NCBI GenBank assembly: GCA_964019135.1 | Contig: OZ025263.1 | Coordinates: 25,047,639 to 25,111,638, forward strand | Reading direction: 5' to 3' | Origin: Arenicola marina | Lineage: Eukaryota > Annelida > Polychaeta > Arenicolidae | Length of the DNA stretch: 64,000 bases | Shown: positions 10,634-21,575 of the stretch, one piece after another | Position numbering within the stretch: the stretch's first letter is position 1 | Layout of the letters: every line of letters begins with the position of its first letter | Notes under the pieces: generated by a model | What the model saw: only the letters and a program-made list of their open reading frames with translations | Told to the model about the DNA's origin: nothing | Database searches by the model: none | Position numbers and translations under genes: made by a program

Positions 10634-11513
10634 ATGGTATTTAGAAACGGGGGCCCACTGCGGCAAAATGAGAAATGGTATCTTGATGGAGTCCAACTCA
10701 ATGCTGCATCATATTATAAATATCAAGGGTTAATTATTTCTAGTCGTCTATGTTGGTCAATGTCACAACGTACCCTAGCTGAACAAGCGAACAAAGCAGC
10801 TGTGCTTACTCTGTAAACTGAAACAAAGCTTAAATTTATGAAAGTCAAAATGCTGTGTAATTTATTTGATAAAATTGTGCTACCTATCTTAACATATGGA
10901 AGTGAAATTTGGGGCTTTAACACACATGATACTATTGAAAGTATTCAAGCGAAACTTTGTACATATGTGCTGATACTGCCTAGCCACACTTCAAATTCAA
11001 TTGTTCTAGGTGAATGTGGCAGATACAAGACAGATGTTGTAAGTAAGTTTAAGTTCTTGACATTTTGGTGCACTTTATTGGCAATGGATGAGAGCCGGTT
11101 GCCGAATGCTTGTTATCATAGGCTTCTTGGCGGAAGAACCTGGGCGACCCAGGTCAAAGACTTATTGTTTAGACTAAGATTCGGGTATTGTTGGATTGTT
11201 CAAGATGTAGGAAACACAGAAGTATTTTTAAGCGAAGCAAAGCAAAGACTCATCGGCATCGGCCAGCAAGAGCGGTACTCGGAAATGTGTTCAGATAGTG
11301 AGCACTGTAGAATTTAAACCTGTTATCAAATGGAATGTTACTTGGACTGTGTGGACTTCTGTAAAGCACAAAATCGCGTTGTCGAGATTTAGATGTAGCG
11401 TACATCAACTAGCGATTGAAGAAGGAAGGCATATAAATGTACCACCAGAGTTAAGGGTTTGTAAATATTGTGAAAATCACGGGAAATACCTAGTAGAAGG
11501 TGAACACCACTGA
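10634..11513 (+). pseudogene. LINE ORF2 C-terminal region, broken
   Basis: It continues the RT: MVFRNGGPLRQNEKWYLDGV and YYKYQGLIISS are the usual strand after the FADD motif, and LPILTYGSEIWGF with LGECGRYKTDVVSKFKFLTF is the typical post-RT segment. The frame is split at 10816, and again around 11300, where the last piece (11298-11513) ends in CKYCENHGKYLVEGEHH, a Cys/His-rich end. From 11514 to 11794 is the 3' untranslated tail. Confidence 0.75.
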
Positions 11514-12429
11514 TAGCAGATATATCTACCTCATTTTGTCTTAGAAAATCCAAGCCAAGATAATTTTAGTTTAACTATGGCTTCAACAGATGCAGCATTT
11601 ATATATTTAGCCTCCACTGTACGCGAAAAAAACATCTAGCAGCTTTAAACTAAAGTTGAATATATGTGCAGCGTGTCGTAATCTATGACTATGAATGTGT
11701 TTTGTATTGTTTTCGTTAAATGTTATATATATTGTATGAATTGTTCTTGTACCATGGGCGTTGCACCTACAGTACTGAAAATGAACTTCATTCATTCACC
11801 TTGCTCTTAAGTTGCCATTTGGTATCTTCCAATGGTACATCAAATCATGGGGCGTTAGCATAGACTGACCAGTCCGCTAAAACAATCTGTAACAAGGCCA
11901 AGAGACTTCCAGACCACCGGATTTTGATTGCACACTTCCAGTTCTGTTGTAGTGTTCTCATGTTTATTTTAGCCACTTTTTAAATTGGGAAAACTTTCTT
12001 GTAAAACCATAAAATTGCATATATTAGATTGCTGTGAACCGAGATTATCAGCCTCGCCAGCAGGCCAGCTAGCCGCACCAGGTAAGTCAATAATAACACG
12101 GAATGCCGCTGTAATGCCAACGATGCCGTATAAATAGCGGCGGTATATGAGTGAATTATGGTCCAGCCAGTTGAATGGCTTCGCTTCCAATACCAAAAGC
12201 TGATAATCAGCTCTTCGTATCGACGTCGATTTTAGTTCAGACGAGCTTCAATGCGCTTCACAATGGAATGGCAATCTGTGCAGGAACCTCGAGATTATGG
12301 GTGTGAATGGAGGCTGAGAACGACTTGGAGAGGCTGAGGGCGTCGCGAGGTTTGCCGCTGTGTGAATGGAGCATCGTCCGTCTGAAGGTTGTCCATGGTC
12401 ACCGCCGTCACTGTAACCTTGGACACCAG

Positions 12430-12615
12430 GCACAATGTATTTTAGGCGGGACATCGTCGCTCGGGTAGCCATGGCATTATCTTTTTGCCGAGTTGTTTGT
12501 CTCTCGAGATGCCATGACATTATCTTTATCGTAAAATGTTCTCTGCCTCTCGATACCATGACATGGCAAGGAACCAGCTGGCAAGGAGCTAGATGAGACA
12601 AAGCTAGATGGCAAG
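12430..12615 (+). repeat. Seed copies of the 42-bp and 15-bp minisatellites
   Basis: Two to three diverged 42-bp units (GCCATGACATTATCTTT) are followed by a few 15-bp units (GGCAAGGAACCAGCT). A3 has the same short version at 37455-37590. In A2 both are expanded (26159-27031). Confidence 0.8.
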
Positions 12616-13150
12616 GGGTCAGGCTTGTCTTTAGCAGTTGCTCTGTTGCGAGATCGGTTAAGAGACCGATCCAGACACGGTCACTTACGATGGTCTTTCA
12701 ACTCAACATTTGCCGACCTGCAGTTGATGTGCATATATTGTCAAACACCCCATTGAGTCCGGCCATCATATGTCCGATATATCAATAACAAATAATTTCA
12801 GTGTAAAAGACACCAAAGCACGAAACTAATTATTATCCATGATATTATCATTTTGGTAAGAATGGTGCCTATGTCAGCTATGACATACCTCTCTGGTAAG
12901 AAAATGTCACCCTGGCAGATGTGATATTATCTCGCTGGAAGGACGTTGTCTATTTATTATTAGCCATGATATTATCTCTGTGGTAATAGTTATTGTCTCG
13001 CGATATGGATAGTCGTAATATCAAACCTCTGGTAAGATGTTAACTTTATAGAAGCTATGATATTATATCACTGATAACACGTTGTCCCAATGTTAGTCAT
13101 GACCATCACTAGATCTGGATATCTGAAAAGACAAGCTTATGTACCTCTTT

Positions 13151-13157
13151 CTCTCTC

Positions 13158-13191
<34 letters not shown>

Positions 13192-13192
13192 G
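13151..13192 (+). repeat. CT/AT dinucleotide repeat
   Basis: Short (CT)n followed by (AT)n with one C interruption. A3 keeps only a shorter TATAT stretch at about 38020-38038. Confidence 0.95.
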
Positions 13193-14659
13193 GCGCGGAT
13201 CGTTACAACCCCCGCACCTCACTGAATGTTAGATGGTGGGAATTAACATGAACAGGTCTTTATAGGGAAATAACGCAGGCAGGCCACCAGCCATCCTGCT
13301 GTTCGACTTAGTGTCAAGTGGAAAACTCTCGCACTAACGGGAAAAAGTTCGAACTGGAGAAAGTATAAGCAATTAGTTCTTTGTTGTTCTATAAATATCA
13401 TTCGCTACGATTTATGTTTTTCGTTTATCTTCTTATTCTATATGGAACCGAATGGCACAAGAACTGCGCCTGCAGTCACTTTAGAAAACAATCTCAGCGC
13501 TGGAAAAAACTTACACATTGCAATCACGATATTTTTTCAAACTAAACGGCAAAACTCAAGTCAGCCGCTATTGACTTTCATTCGTATAAACGACATTGAC
13601 ACCAGAACACTATAACAACGGGTGGCCGTCATCATAGAGTCCATCTCTTCACTTTTTATTGCCATTAGTAAATATATTCCGACTTGTGCACTCGGGTAAT
13701 AAATATTTTGGCAAATCGAATCAACCTGTCACTGCCGTCGTTCGCAGCCTTTTCTTCGCAGTTTTACGATCGCTGCCTGTGGCGGGCGGGCGGAGGGTTG
13801 GGGGGGGGGGGGTGGCTGGGGGTTGAGGGGGGGGGGTGGCACATATTGAGCGAGTATCTGGTGGCAGCTAACCTCTAGGGAGCAAATGGAGCAAATCGTG
13901 TTAATGTCCACATCCGAACAGCACACACTTGAAGAATGTCATTGCAGATTTAGCATTGCCCGTTGATGTTTCACCTTTAAAGCGGCATAACTCTTTTAAA
14001 ACTATCCGACCTTCGTGAACTTAACTGTTATTTGCGCATTGTTGGCAGTCGTCAGATGACGGAATTTTTTGTAATATAAACGGCGAGAAATCGGAATTCA
14101 GAATGCAAACATGAAGAAAAACATTGACATTTGGCTGTCAGCTTAGACGTATACACGCCGGCGAGATCGGGGAATAGAAAACTGGCATTGGCGGCAGCGG
14201 TGTTGTTTATGGTACCTTTATGCACCATGCAAGTGCTGGCCACACATCCGTAGGAATTCCACGGTGGCGGGCATTGGCTTGGTGGCGAGTTTAGGATAAC
14301 TGTCAATTCAAACAACTTAAAGGCTTAATTGTGTGACCCGTGATATGATACACGGCGCCACGCTCTAGCCTATTTCCGTATAACATTAGAAAACAGACAC
14401 TATATTCACAAAAGATTGAATCATATGATCAAGCTGTACCCCTGATAAGATGTTATTTGTCTGGCGCGCCTGTAGAAGTGGTAACAGACAGGCTACCGCC
14501 CTCACAGCAATTATTGCCCTAACCACATCGGTTGAACGATTCGATAACTGTTCGCCACGTTTACCAACGCTTGATAGGCATAGTGTAAATATATCGAAAA
14601 CGCAAATTCTGGGAGGAATTTCGTTAGAATGGAGGTGAGAGGTACGGGTGGTTTGGGCA

Positions 14660-14780
14660 TGGGTGTAGGTGCCCAGATACCCCAGGACGTGCCTTGTCCC
14701 CATCGAGATGACCGCGAAGACGTGGCTTGTTGCCATGGAGAGGACCCCCAGGACATGTCTTGTCGCCTCCATGTGGTCGC
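14660..14780 (+). repeat. 33-bp minisatellite, about 3 copies (A1)
   Basis: Units of the type CCATGGAGAGGACCCCCAGG plus ACNTGNCTTGTCN. The A3 counterpart (39826-39953) has four units. The 33-bp length keeps frame, so an 11-residue repeat (MERTPRTCLVA) appears in translation; I see no reason to believe it is expressed. Confidence 0.8.
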
Positions 14781-14932
14781 CTTCACATAACCACAATCTC
14801 ACCAACTTTGCTCACCAGGCTGGGCCGTTATGCGGGGGCGTGTCTTCGAGTCGCATTTCTGTTGCCGTCGTAGTTCTGTTGCCGTCGTAGTTCTGGAATT
14901 GCGGTTTTTCGAAGATTGCGACACCCAACCGC

Positions 14933-15868
14933 ATGTACAATGCGATCAGTATATTCTACAGTAACCTATTACCATGCTATCCACCGAGCTGTCACCGCTG
15001 ACACCAGAACATTGATGAATAGGATGATACCATATATATCAGGCGTCTGGACAAGGATTGGGACAAAAATTACTATATTCTTAAATATATTTACTTCATG
15101 TTTGATTCAGTGCCTCATTATTATTGCTATCTGTTTTAATGCCTCATTATAAGGAACTCATTCTTATTGCGATATTATAAGATCTGCATTCATAATTCGG
15201 CTCGATATCGTGCAGTTTCGACGTTCGTGTCGGTGGAGGATCTTGATCATTGATGAGTGGGTAGCAGCTAGTTTTGCGTGGTCATGATATGCCGATGTAG
15301 AGATTAATATAAGCCGACTGGGGCCGGGAATGATTCATTAAGCGAAAACAATATAATAATCATTAACATTAATTAGCAGTCTCCAGGAGCAAAAAGATAG
15401 ACGCCGGACATAGTTTGTGTTTGAGAGCGGTGGACAAGCATTACGCACCCCCGCTCTTACTGCTTCAACGTTTAACGTGTTGACGGAGACGACTATTTCA
15501 GGCGGGAGTGCAACAAATGGGACAACCTGCATTGTAATTTGTATACAAGCATGACGTCACACGAAAGTCGTTGCATCGGTGGCTCTTCTAAAAGACCCTA
15601 GGCTGTATACACATTTTTTGTGTAGATGTAGTTTTTGTAGCACCGATTCCAAAAACACAACAACCGTAGGTGGTGTTGATTGTGTGGTCTCAGTTAGCGT
15701 TTTTTGGTTCCATATGGACACCCAATCCCAAAATTACAACGCATTCTCGCATTATAATCTAGCAATTGGAATCAAGGTTAACCCAATCTGCTTGGCTCCT
15801 ATTTCTTCAAACTTCCTCTTCGTGTTTCATGCCTAGTTCTTCATGCTTATGCTCCTACTGCTTGCTTA
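14933..15868 (+). other. A1-only tract, unidentified insertion of about 0.94 kb
   Basis: A3 runs directly from CATCCAACCGC (40086) to CATTCTTCTACATCATTAG (40111). In A1 the matching pieces (about 14922 and 15869) are separated by 0.94 kb of AT-rich sequence. I find no coding region, terminal repeats or known element in it; deletion from A3 is equally possible. Confidence 0.5.
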
Positions 15869-16190
15869 ATTCTTCTACATGATTAGTTGTTTTAATAATT
15901 TGCTAATTTTCCCCGACGTATCGCGAAACAGAGTAACATTCGCATGTCAGCCATCTAAATAACGCAACATAACCAAGTAATGATCATTTAAAGTGGTAGT
16001 TTTGGATGTAGAGCTTAGAATGCAGCTTTTAAAACTGACATTTAAGAACAAATAAATTAAAATTCAGACTTAAAGATATAGGGTTACGAATCTAGAACTA
16101 AGAATAAATCATTACGGACATAGCATAGAGTTGGATCGCTTTCCGTACTGGGGTCCGATGTCGAGGAAACACGTTGAGGGTTGCTTTTAT

Positions 16191-16385
16191 ATTGATGACG
16201 CTTAACCACTTTTGGTCATATTGCGTCAACGGAGAAGGAAGTGAGAGTAGAGCCATGTCCCCGTGGGAAACACCCTACTCTTTGCGAAGAAGGACATGGG
16301 ATCTTTATCCTGGGACCGCACGCTCTGAGGTGGCCAGAGCACTCAAGGCGAACTCTCTAACCCACTGAGCTACCCAAGCGGCCCC
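16191..16385 (-). mobile_element. tRNA-derived SINE, internally deleted (A1)
   Basis: On the minus strand it begins GGGGCCGCTTGGGTAGCTCA with GTGGGTTAGAG (tRNA-like head, A box) and ends in the TTGACGCAATATGACC module with GTGGTTAAGCGTC. The B-box region is missing. The copy at 40405-41035 in A3 has the same orientation and the same flanks (ACGGATA, GGATCGC), so the insertion predates the A1/A3 duplication. A2 lacks it through a deletion joining at about 28471. Confidence 0.8.
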
Positions 16386-16734
16386 ACATCTTGAGGGGAA
16401 TGGGGGGATGTTGACGGATCGAATTGCGTGCTTTTATGGTGATGTATTCGTTTCATGATGTACACTTATGCATGAAGCACATATAACATTTTAATATGTA
16501 TCAGGATAGACGTCACAGCCTTGACCACGCGACCAAATTATGCTTGCATTAAGACGCGAACTACCTGTTCCAGATAGCAACAAGCCGTCGACCGTGTTTT
16601 CAAGCTTGCCCCACACACTCGCCGCCGGATGTCGGACATTTATGCAGCAGACAGACATAAAATGTCGGTACATTTTGTCTTGCAACCATCGTCAATGGAT
16701 ACCATCAAAGCAGGTGGCACTGGTTGCTGTCCAA

Positions 16735-16850
16735 ACGTGGGAGGGGGTTGGAGAGGGCGGGAGGGAGGTGGAAGACGTACTGTAGGTCGGGGTGGGGGAG
16801 GGAGGAGGAAGGCGGGAGAGAAGGCAGAAGATGATATGGCGATGTCGAGT
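16735..16850 (+). repeat. G-rich polypurine tract (A1)
   Basis: About 115 bases almost entirely of GGA/GGG/GGT on this strand. The counterpart in A2 is 28803-28915. Similar purine-rich blocks lie at 17365-17400 and 17515-17565. Such tracts can form G-quadruplexes or triplexes; that is inference. Confidence 0.8.
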
Positions 16851-18585
16851 AAGAGATGCGGAGACGAGGCGTGACTTCCATTTTTTAAAATTTTTGCTGT
16901 CATTTTTTCTTATTTATTATAAAGCCATATGACGCCAGGCGGTCTGGCAGAAATGTAACTCACTATGCTGCAAATGGCATTTTTTACGTGAATGTTGTAC
17001 GTGTGTTGTATGCGGGCGAACAATGATGACATGATCAATATGTCAGGACTTTCACAATGAAGCAAAAACTTTTTCATTTACCATTGTACCACTATCATTT
17101 CGTATTCTGTTTCCATGTCGCGTTTCATATTTGGTTTATATCTCCCCTGAATAGCGTTCGTTCGAAGGCAACCAACAACAAACTATGCATTAAAGCAATT
17201 TTTATTTCTATCAGAATTCAATTGTTCTTTCGCCTTTTGGCGTGTCTCGCCGATGCCAAATACAGTTGACTTACCCTGAGGAATCAGAATATAGTACCAT
17301 CGGTAGCTTAGAGACGGAGGTGATCAGGCATGACCAGAGGCTTGGGTGGCGGGTGTTAGGGTGGGGCTCAGAAAGGAAAAAGGGAAGGGAAGAGGAGAAC
17401 ATGCCATCTTACCCCAGTGGAGGGTGGTAGCTGATGAGACAATTATCTGCACGTGCCCCGCTGGCGAAGGCGAAGCGGAAGGAAGTGATGGCGGGAGGGA
17501 CTGTGCGAGAGTGTGGGGGTGGAAGTGGGGGTTGGGGGGTGGCGGCGTGGAGGGGGGGGGGGGCATGGCCTGTTCTGCCACCTTATGGTGCTGTTAAGGA
17601 CTTTCTTATAGCCACTGTCGGGATATCAAACCTTGTTGCTCGTTTGAGGACAATGGCCACGGTCCGTTCTTTCTTTCTCTGTTACATCACAGGCGTCAGG
17701 GGATATCCGCCCCCTCCCCCTAACCCCACCTTCCTCCCCCTGCCGCCCTTACCACTGCAATACGTCCGGGAATGACCTCCCGACGAGCACTCGAGAACCA
17801 CTAAAGGGCAGAAGTAATCCAATTGGAAACCGTAGACGGCCATTGACTGAAGCCCATTTGTGCCCAGTTTGAGGGCTGATCAAGATCGGGGCTCCTCCCA
17901 GCGGTCGCCGGGTGCAAGTTGGTAGGAAAATCGGGGTGGCTCTCGGAAAATGCGGACATTACACTGAGAACCCGTGTAACGCAGTCAGCAGGCCTATATC
18001 TGTCTTGACCCAGAAGGTATGGCCGGCGAACTGCCTGTTTATACTCGTATATAAAGCTCAGCCAGATTATTCAGTGGTGCTTCTGAATAGGTCAATGTGT
18101 TTGACCCTTAAGACATATCGGACTCAGAATATTAAACTATTTTTACCATTTTGTTTATTTATAAATGTTATGGAAAGATAGCCATAGAAGGTAATTTAGG
18201 GAGGGACAGATTAACTGTGAACCTGATGACGGACCGTGTGGATTTATAAATGTATAGTGAACTGTAACGAGAGAATAACAATATATTGAAGCGAGTGGAT
18301 GTCGGGTTGTATAAGAGGCAACGGTGGTGCGTTCATGTTAAAGCCGTCTGTAAGTACGTAACAATTCGACCACATGGCCATGACAGTTGCTTGCCCTTTC
18401 GGAGCATATGCGAGATCGATTGTCCCGATCGTAAAGGGAGTCAGGGGAGCAGCCGTGTCTACATGACAATACTGGTAGTCCAGCCAAGGTCAAACGGAGG
18501 TGTGGTAGCCCGGATGTCGCGCTCCGACGACACAACGGCTCGCTGTTACATTTCCGGTGGACGGCCACGTGTACTTTACTCAGGA

Positions 18586-18784
18586 ATCAGAACGTTCTAA
18601 CATGGCAAGGGATGATCATCAGTTGAAAGCCAACATCAGAACGTTCTAACATGGCAAGGGATGATCATCAGTTGAAAGCCAACATCAGAACGTTCTAACA
18701 TGGCAAGGGATGATCATCAGTTGAAAGCCAACATCAGAACGTTCTAACATGGCAAGGGGTGATCATCAGTTGAAAGCCAATATT
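18586..18784 (+). repeat. 49-bp tandem repeat, 4 copies
   Basis: Starts at 18586, 18635, 18684 and 18733, almost identical. Each contains the perfect palindrome AGAACGTTCT and GATGATCATCAGTTGAAAGC. A3 (about 32758) and the A3/A4 border (about 43906) carry a single diverged copy, so this is a recent local amplification. Confidence 0.95.
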
Positions 18785-19382
18785 TGTAAGTATTTGACAG
18801 ATAATTACCATCACGTTTCCAATTTGTAACTGTTTCATTATCTGTGTCAATATTTAAATGGTCATCGTAGCTAACGGCGATTAATCTATCAAAATTATTT
18901 AATAATGGAATCACTATTAATTCAGGTATGACACGCCAACTTGGTCCTATTAATGTTAAAATGTGTATGGGACGCCAAATGTGTGAACTGCTTATTATTA
19001 TTGATATTTGTTTGTATTCGCACAAATTCACTCAACGACCTAATTATTTATGATTGGCAGTTATGACAACAGAAAATTGATGCAATATTTATTGTCTTGC
19101 AGTTAGAACTCACAATATACGGCAATAACACAGCAAACCATTATATAACCATTAGATCTCAATAAAACCGTGAAACGTTGCCGAGACTCTTTTTACGCCG
19201 TCGAATTTCTGACAATCTGTAGCATACCGTTACATGCGCATTCTGGCTGGTCGTACGCTCCCGCTCAGTGTTATTATTCTAAGTCATTCGGGGATGTTAA
19301 CTTTGATGTCGGTTGTTGAACTTGGAGATTGCCCGGTACTTTTTGTCGATACTTGGACGTTAGGTGGCCGAACTATATAGGC

Positions 19383-19880
19383 AAGTTATGCGTTTATAAA
19401 ACGCATATTAGACCACTATTAAAATACGCCACCCCTGTCTTTCACGGCAACCTTACTAAGTATCAAAGCGAAAAACTAGAGGGCGTGCAGCGCCAGGAAT
19501 TACTCACGGCGACGAGGGCATACGCCAGCACGTCTAATGCTAAACTTGCTAATGCAGAAACTGGTGTTGAACTGTTATCTACCAGACGTACTTATTTTAG
19601 TCTCTGTCTGCTATATAAGATGATTAACAATTTATCTCCGAGTTACCTCTCGTCTCTCGTTCCACCCCAGACCTCAGATATTTCTCACCATGTGCTCCGC
19701 AGAAGTATTGATTTATACATTCTAAGCTGTAAAAAAAGTTATGTTATGAACTCTTTCTTGTGGAGCACAGCTCGCGCATGGAACAACTTGCCGCCTGAAC
19801 TGAGGCAGTCGGGGTCATGTATGTCATTTAAATCTTCATACAAAGAACGTTTTTTTCAATTCGCGCAATGCACTGTATGA
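19383..19880 (+). pseudogene. LINE ORF2 fragment, post-palm RT region
   Basis: In frame from the 5' truncation point: YKTHIRPLLKYATPVFHGNL, KLEGVQRQELLTATRAY, LLSTRRTYFSLCLLYKMINN, then MNSFLWSTARAWNNLPPELR. This is the classic segment after the RT palm (LYxxxIRPxLEY...LExVQRR...R...LLYKIxN) of Jockey/CR1-group LINEs. The upstream 54 bases of the open frame (19329-19382) belong to the host unit. A single one-base shift in the T run near 19850-19856 separates this piece from the tail. Confidence 0.85.
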
Positions 19881-20256
19881 CATGTTTACGGGTTATGCAG
19901 CCGTCAATCATTGCAGACTGCGTCTTGGCCTTAGTGGCCTCAACGCTCATAGGTACAACTATGGTTTCATCCCCACCAAATACTGTCAAAACGGTTGTAC
20001 TAAAAAACCTGAAGATTCAATCCACTACCTACTAAAATGTCCAACTTATAACAATCTTCGCAATGAACTTCTAAATGGTATCGCCTTCGTTGTTGAATGT
20101 GGTTTTATCTTGGATCTTACGGCTGCGTCTAAGAACCAACTGGCTAGTCTCTGCAATCTCCTCTTATTCGGTTCCTCCAACATTAACCTTGAAGATAATA
20201 CTAAATTATTTAAAGCAGTGCAAATTTTCATTTCCGAAACAGGTCGGTTTATCTAA
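19855..20256 (+). pseudogene. LINE ORF2 C-terminal zinc-finger-like tail
   Basis: The frame picks up as NALYDMFTGYAAVNHCRLRL with GLSGLNAHRYNYGF, then CQNGCTKKPEDSIHYLLKCP, a C-x3-C-x8-H-x5-C pattern followed by TYNNLR. This RLRLGLSxLN...C..C...H..C arrangement is a known C-terminal end of several aquatic-animal LINE families. It ends with GRFI and a stop at 20254-20256; the 3' untranslated tail follows to 20481. Confidence 0.85.
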
Positions 20257-21506
20257 GAGCTATGCTGTCGATTTGATTTTCAGGGTTGCATACCACTAAA
20301 CTTTGTCACTGTATTGAATTTGAACTTTCTGTATATTTGATCAACTGTACTTGTTAATGACTTAACCTCAACTCCACAACCACATTTTTGTTACATGTTG
20401 AGGTGGCCGTTGATATGTGTATTCGCTATCGGTAATCTCGTTAAACAAATAAAGTTTATACAAAAACAAAAAACAAAAAAAAACTATATAGGCCTATGAG
20501 GTGATGACGATGGTAGTCTTATTGTGTATGTCCTTTCATATTGGCAATACAGTTCAAATTAATTGCATAGACGTGACACAAGCACAAGTTTCAAGAAGTA
20601 TTATCCTCAGTAAGGTCGATAGCTCGTTACTGCTAGTAAACAACGAAAACTTCTGAATAAGTGCACTTTGAAAATGGCAGTTTTGTCCCAAATATCAGCC
20701 ATTGGAAAAACCCTAGCTAAAAGATTTAAAAGACTAGTCAAAAGATGTCTAGCCTTATTGTGAACATAATGAAGTGAATCGCGTGTTAAAGAAATACTAT
20801 TTTACTCTAGCCTCGGTTACAATACAAATATGTCAGGAAAAACGTCAGATAGAAAATCGAAATAGCCATCCCGAAATAGATCCTTTCTAGAAGTAATGCA
20901 CGTAAAATATCCTACTATTTCGGAGAACCAGAAAGTTGACTTAAAGGTCGCATGGGTAATCATTGGTCGCCACGGCAACCATCCCTATGAAAAGAATGAG
21001 GGAAAACGGTCTACAGGAGGACTCCACTAGGTGGGCCCCGTTCTAGTTCCAGATCTACTGATGAGCAGCTGACATAACTCTATGCAAAAAAAAACCTAGA
21101 CGCCTTCATCCCGCAATTCCTAGGTACTTCATCTTCATCTCTGAGTCTCCCCCGACCGCATGTTTTGTAAAGCTTGCTCGCATGTCATCGGTTAAATTGA
21201 AGGGATCCACGGCTGGTTTTAAGGGGATTCCAAGCATCGAGCGGGTGACGCTTATAATGAAGTGTGTGAAAGGCCCTCGTGGTTATTTATGGTAGAGTAG
21301 ATCACAATGATCGATTTTCTTTTAGTTTCTTTTCATGTTGTCTTTTCTGGAACCACTACGCCTTTCATCTTTGACAGGCCGCCCAGCCCGCGTGCTCCCC
21401 CTGGCACACATTATCTTCAGCGTAAAGTGGTTGTCTTATGCCACGTTGGCGCACGAAATGTTTATGCAAATGTATGTCATGTGTAGCATTTCTCCCGCTC
21501 CGGGGG

Positions 21507-21575
21507 TTCCAGGGATCAGAGATCATGGATCAAGGATCAGAGATCATGGATCAGGAATCAGAGATCGTGCTTGAA
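21507..21575 (+). repeat. ATCAGAGATCATGG repeat (A2)
   Basis: About five imperfect 14-15 bp copies of ATCAGAGATCATGG; the same slippage-prone site as 1497-1552 in A1. Confidence 0.75.

Larger units (their letters stand above)
8310..11805 (+). mobile_element. 3.5-kb APE-type LINE with target duplication TTCACCTTGCT
   Basis: The element spans 8321-11794 between two copies of TTCACCTTGCT (8310-8320 and 11795-11805). The matching empty site is in A3 near 36810-36822 (AGTTGACCTTGTT). A2 has lost this whole neighbourhood by a deletion joining at about 25655. The 3' end is a short (TTCA)n tail, as many non-LTR elements have. In order it carries an ORF1-like domain, endonuclease, reverse transcriptase and C-terminal region, all interrupted. 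The RT resembles the Jockey/CR1/I assemblage; I cannot fix the clade. Confidence 0.9.
508..20481 (+). repeat. Large tandem unit A1 (family A, copy 1)
   Basis: First copy of an 11-14 kb non-coding unit. Landmarks shared in order with A2 and A3 include CTATATAGGCCTATGAGGTG (531), the GATGAGCAGCTGACA block (1063), the CTGCAATGAGAGGTCGC block (6480), the CACAATGGAATGGCAAT block (12258), the ATAAACGGCGAG block (14075), ATGTACACTTATGCATGAAG (16456), GGTATGGCCGGCGAACT (18017) and the GTTAACTTTGATGTCG block (19294). It is longer than its sisters because of private additions: minisatellite 1640-3062, SINE 5985-6242, MITEs 5760-5906 and 6548-6964, LINE 8321-11794, a private tract 14933-15868, the 49-bp array 18586-18781 and LINE 19383-20481. 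Stretches not listed separately are plain unit sequence with no gene visible. The start point chosen for the unit is arbitrary. Confidence 0.9.
19371..20493 (+). mobile_element. 5'-truncated LINE with perfect 12-bp target duplication
   Basis: The element (19383-20481) is flanked by AACTATATAGGC (19371-19382 and 20482-20493). A3 and A4 show the uninterrupted site (ACTATATAGGCCTATGAGG at 32940; a similar site at 44081). The 3' end has AATAAAG (about 20449) followed by an A-rich tail. Only about the last 1.1 kb of the LINE was copied. The exact duplication and nearly open reading frame make this the youngest-looking insertion in the window. Confidence 0.95.

Noticed and set aside
18586-18784. 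Functional heat-shock element cluster
   Set aside because: Each unit has only two inverted GAA modules and there is no nearby gene; kept as a low-interest repeat observation.
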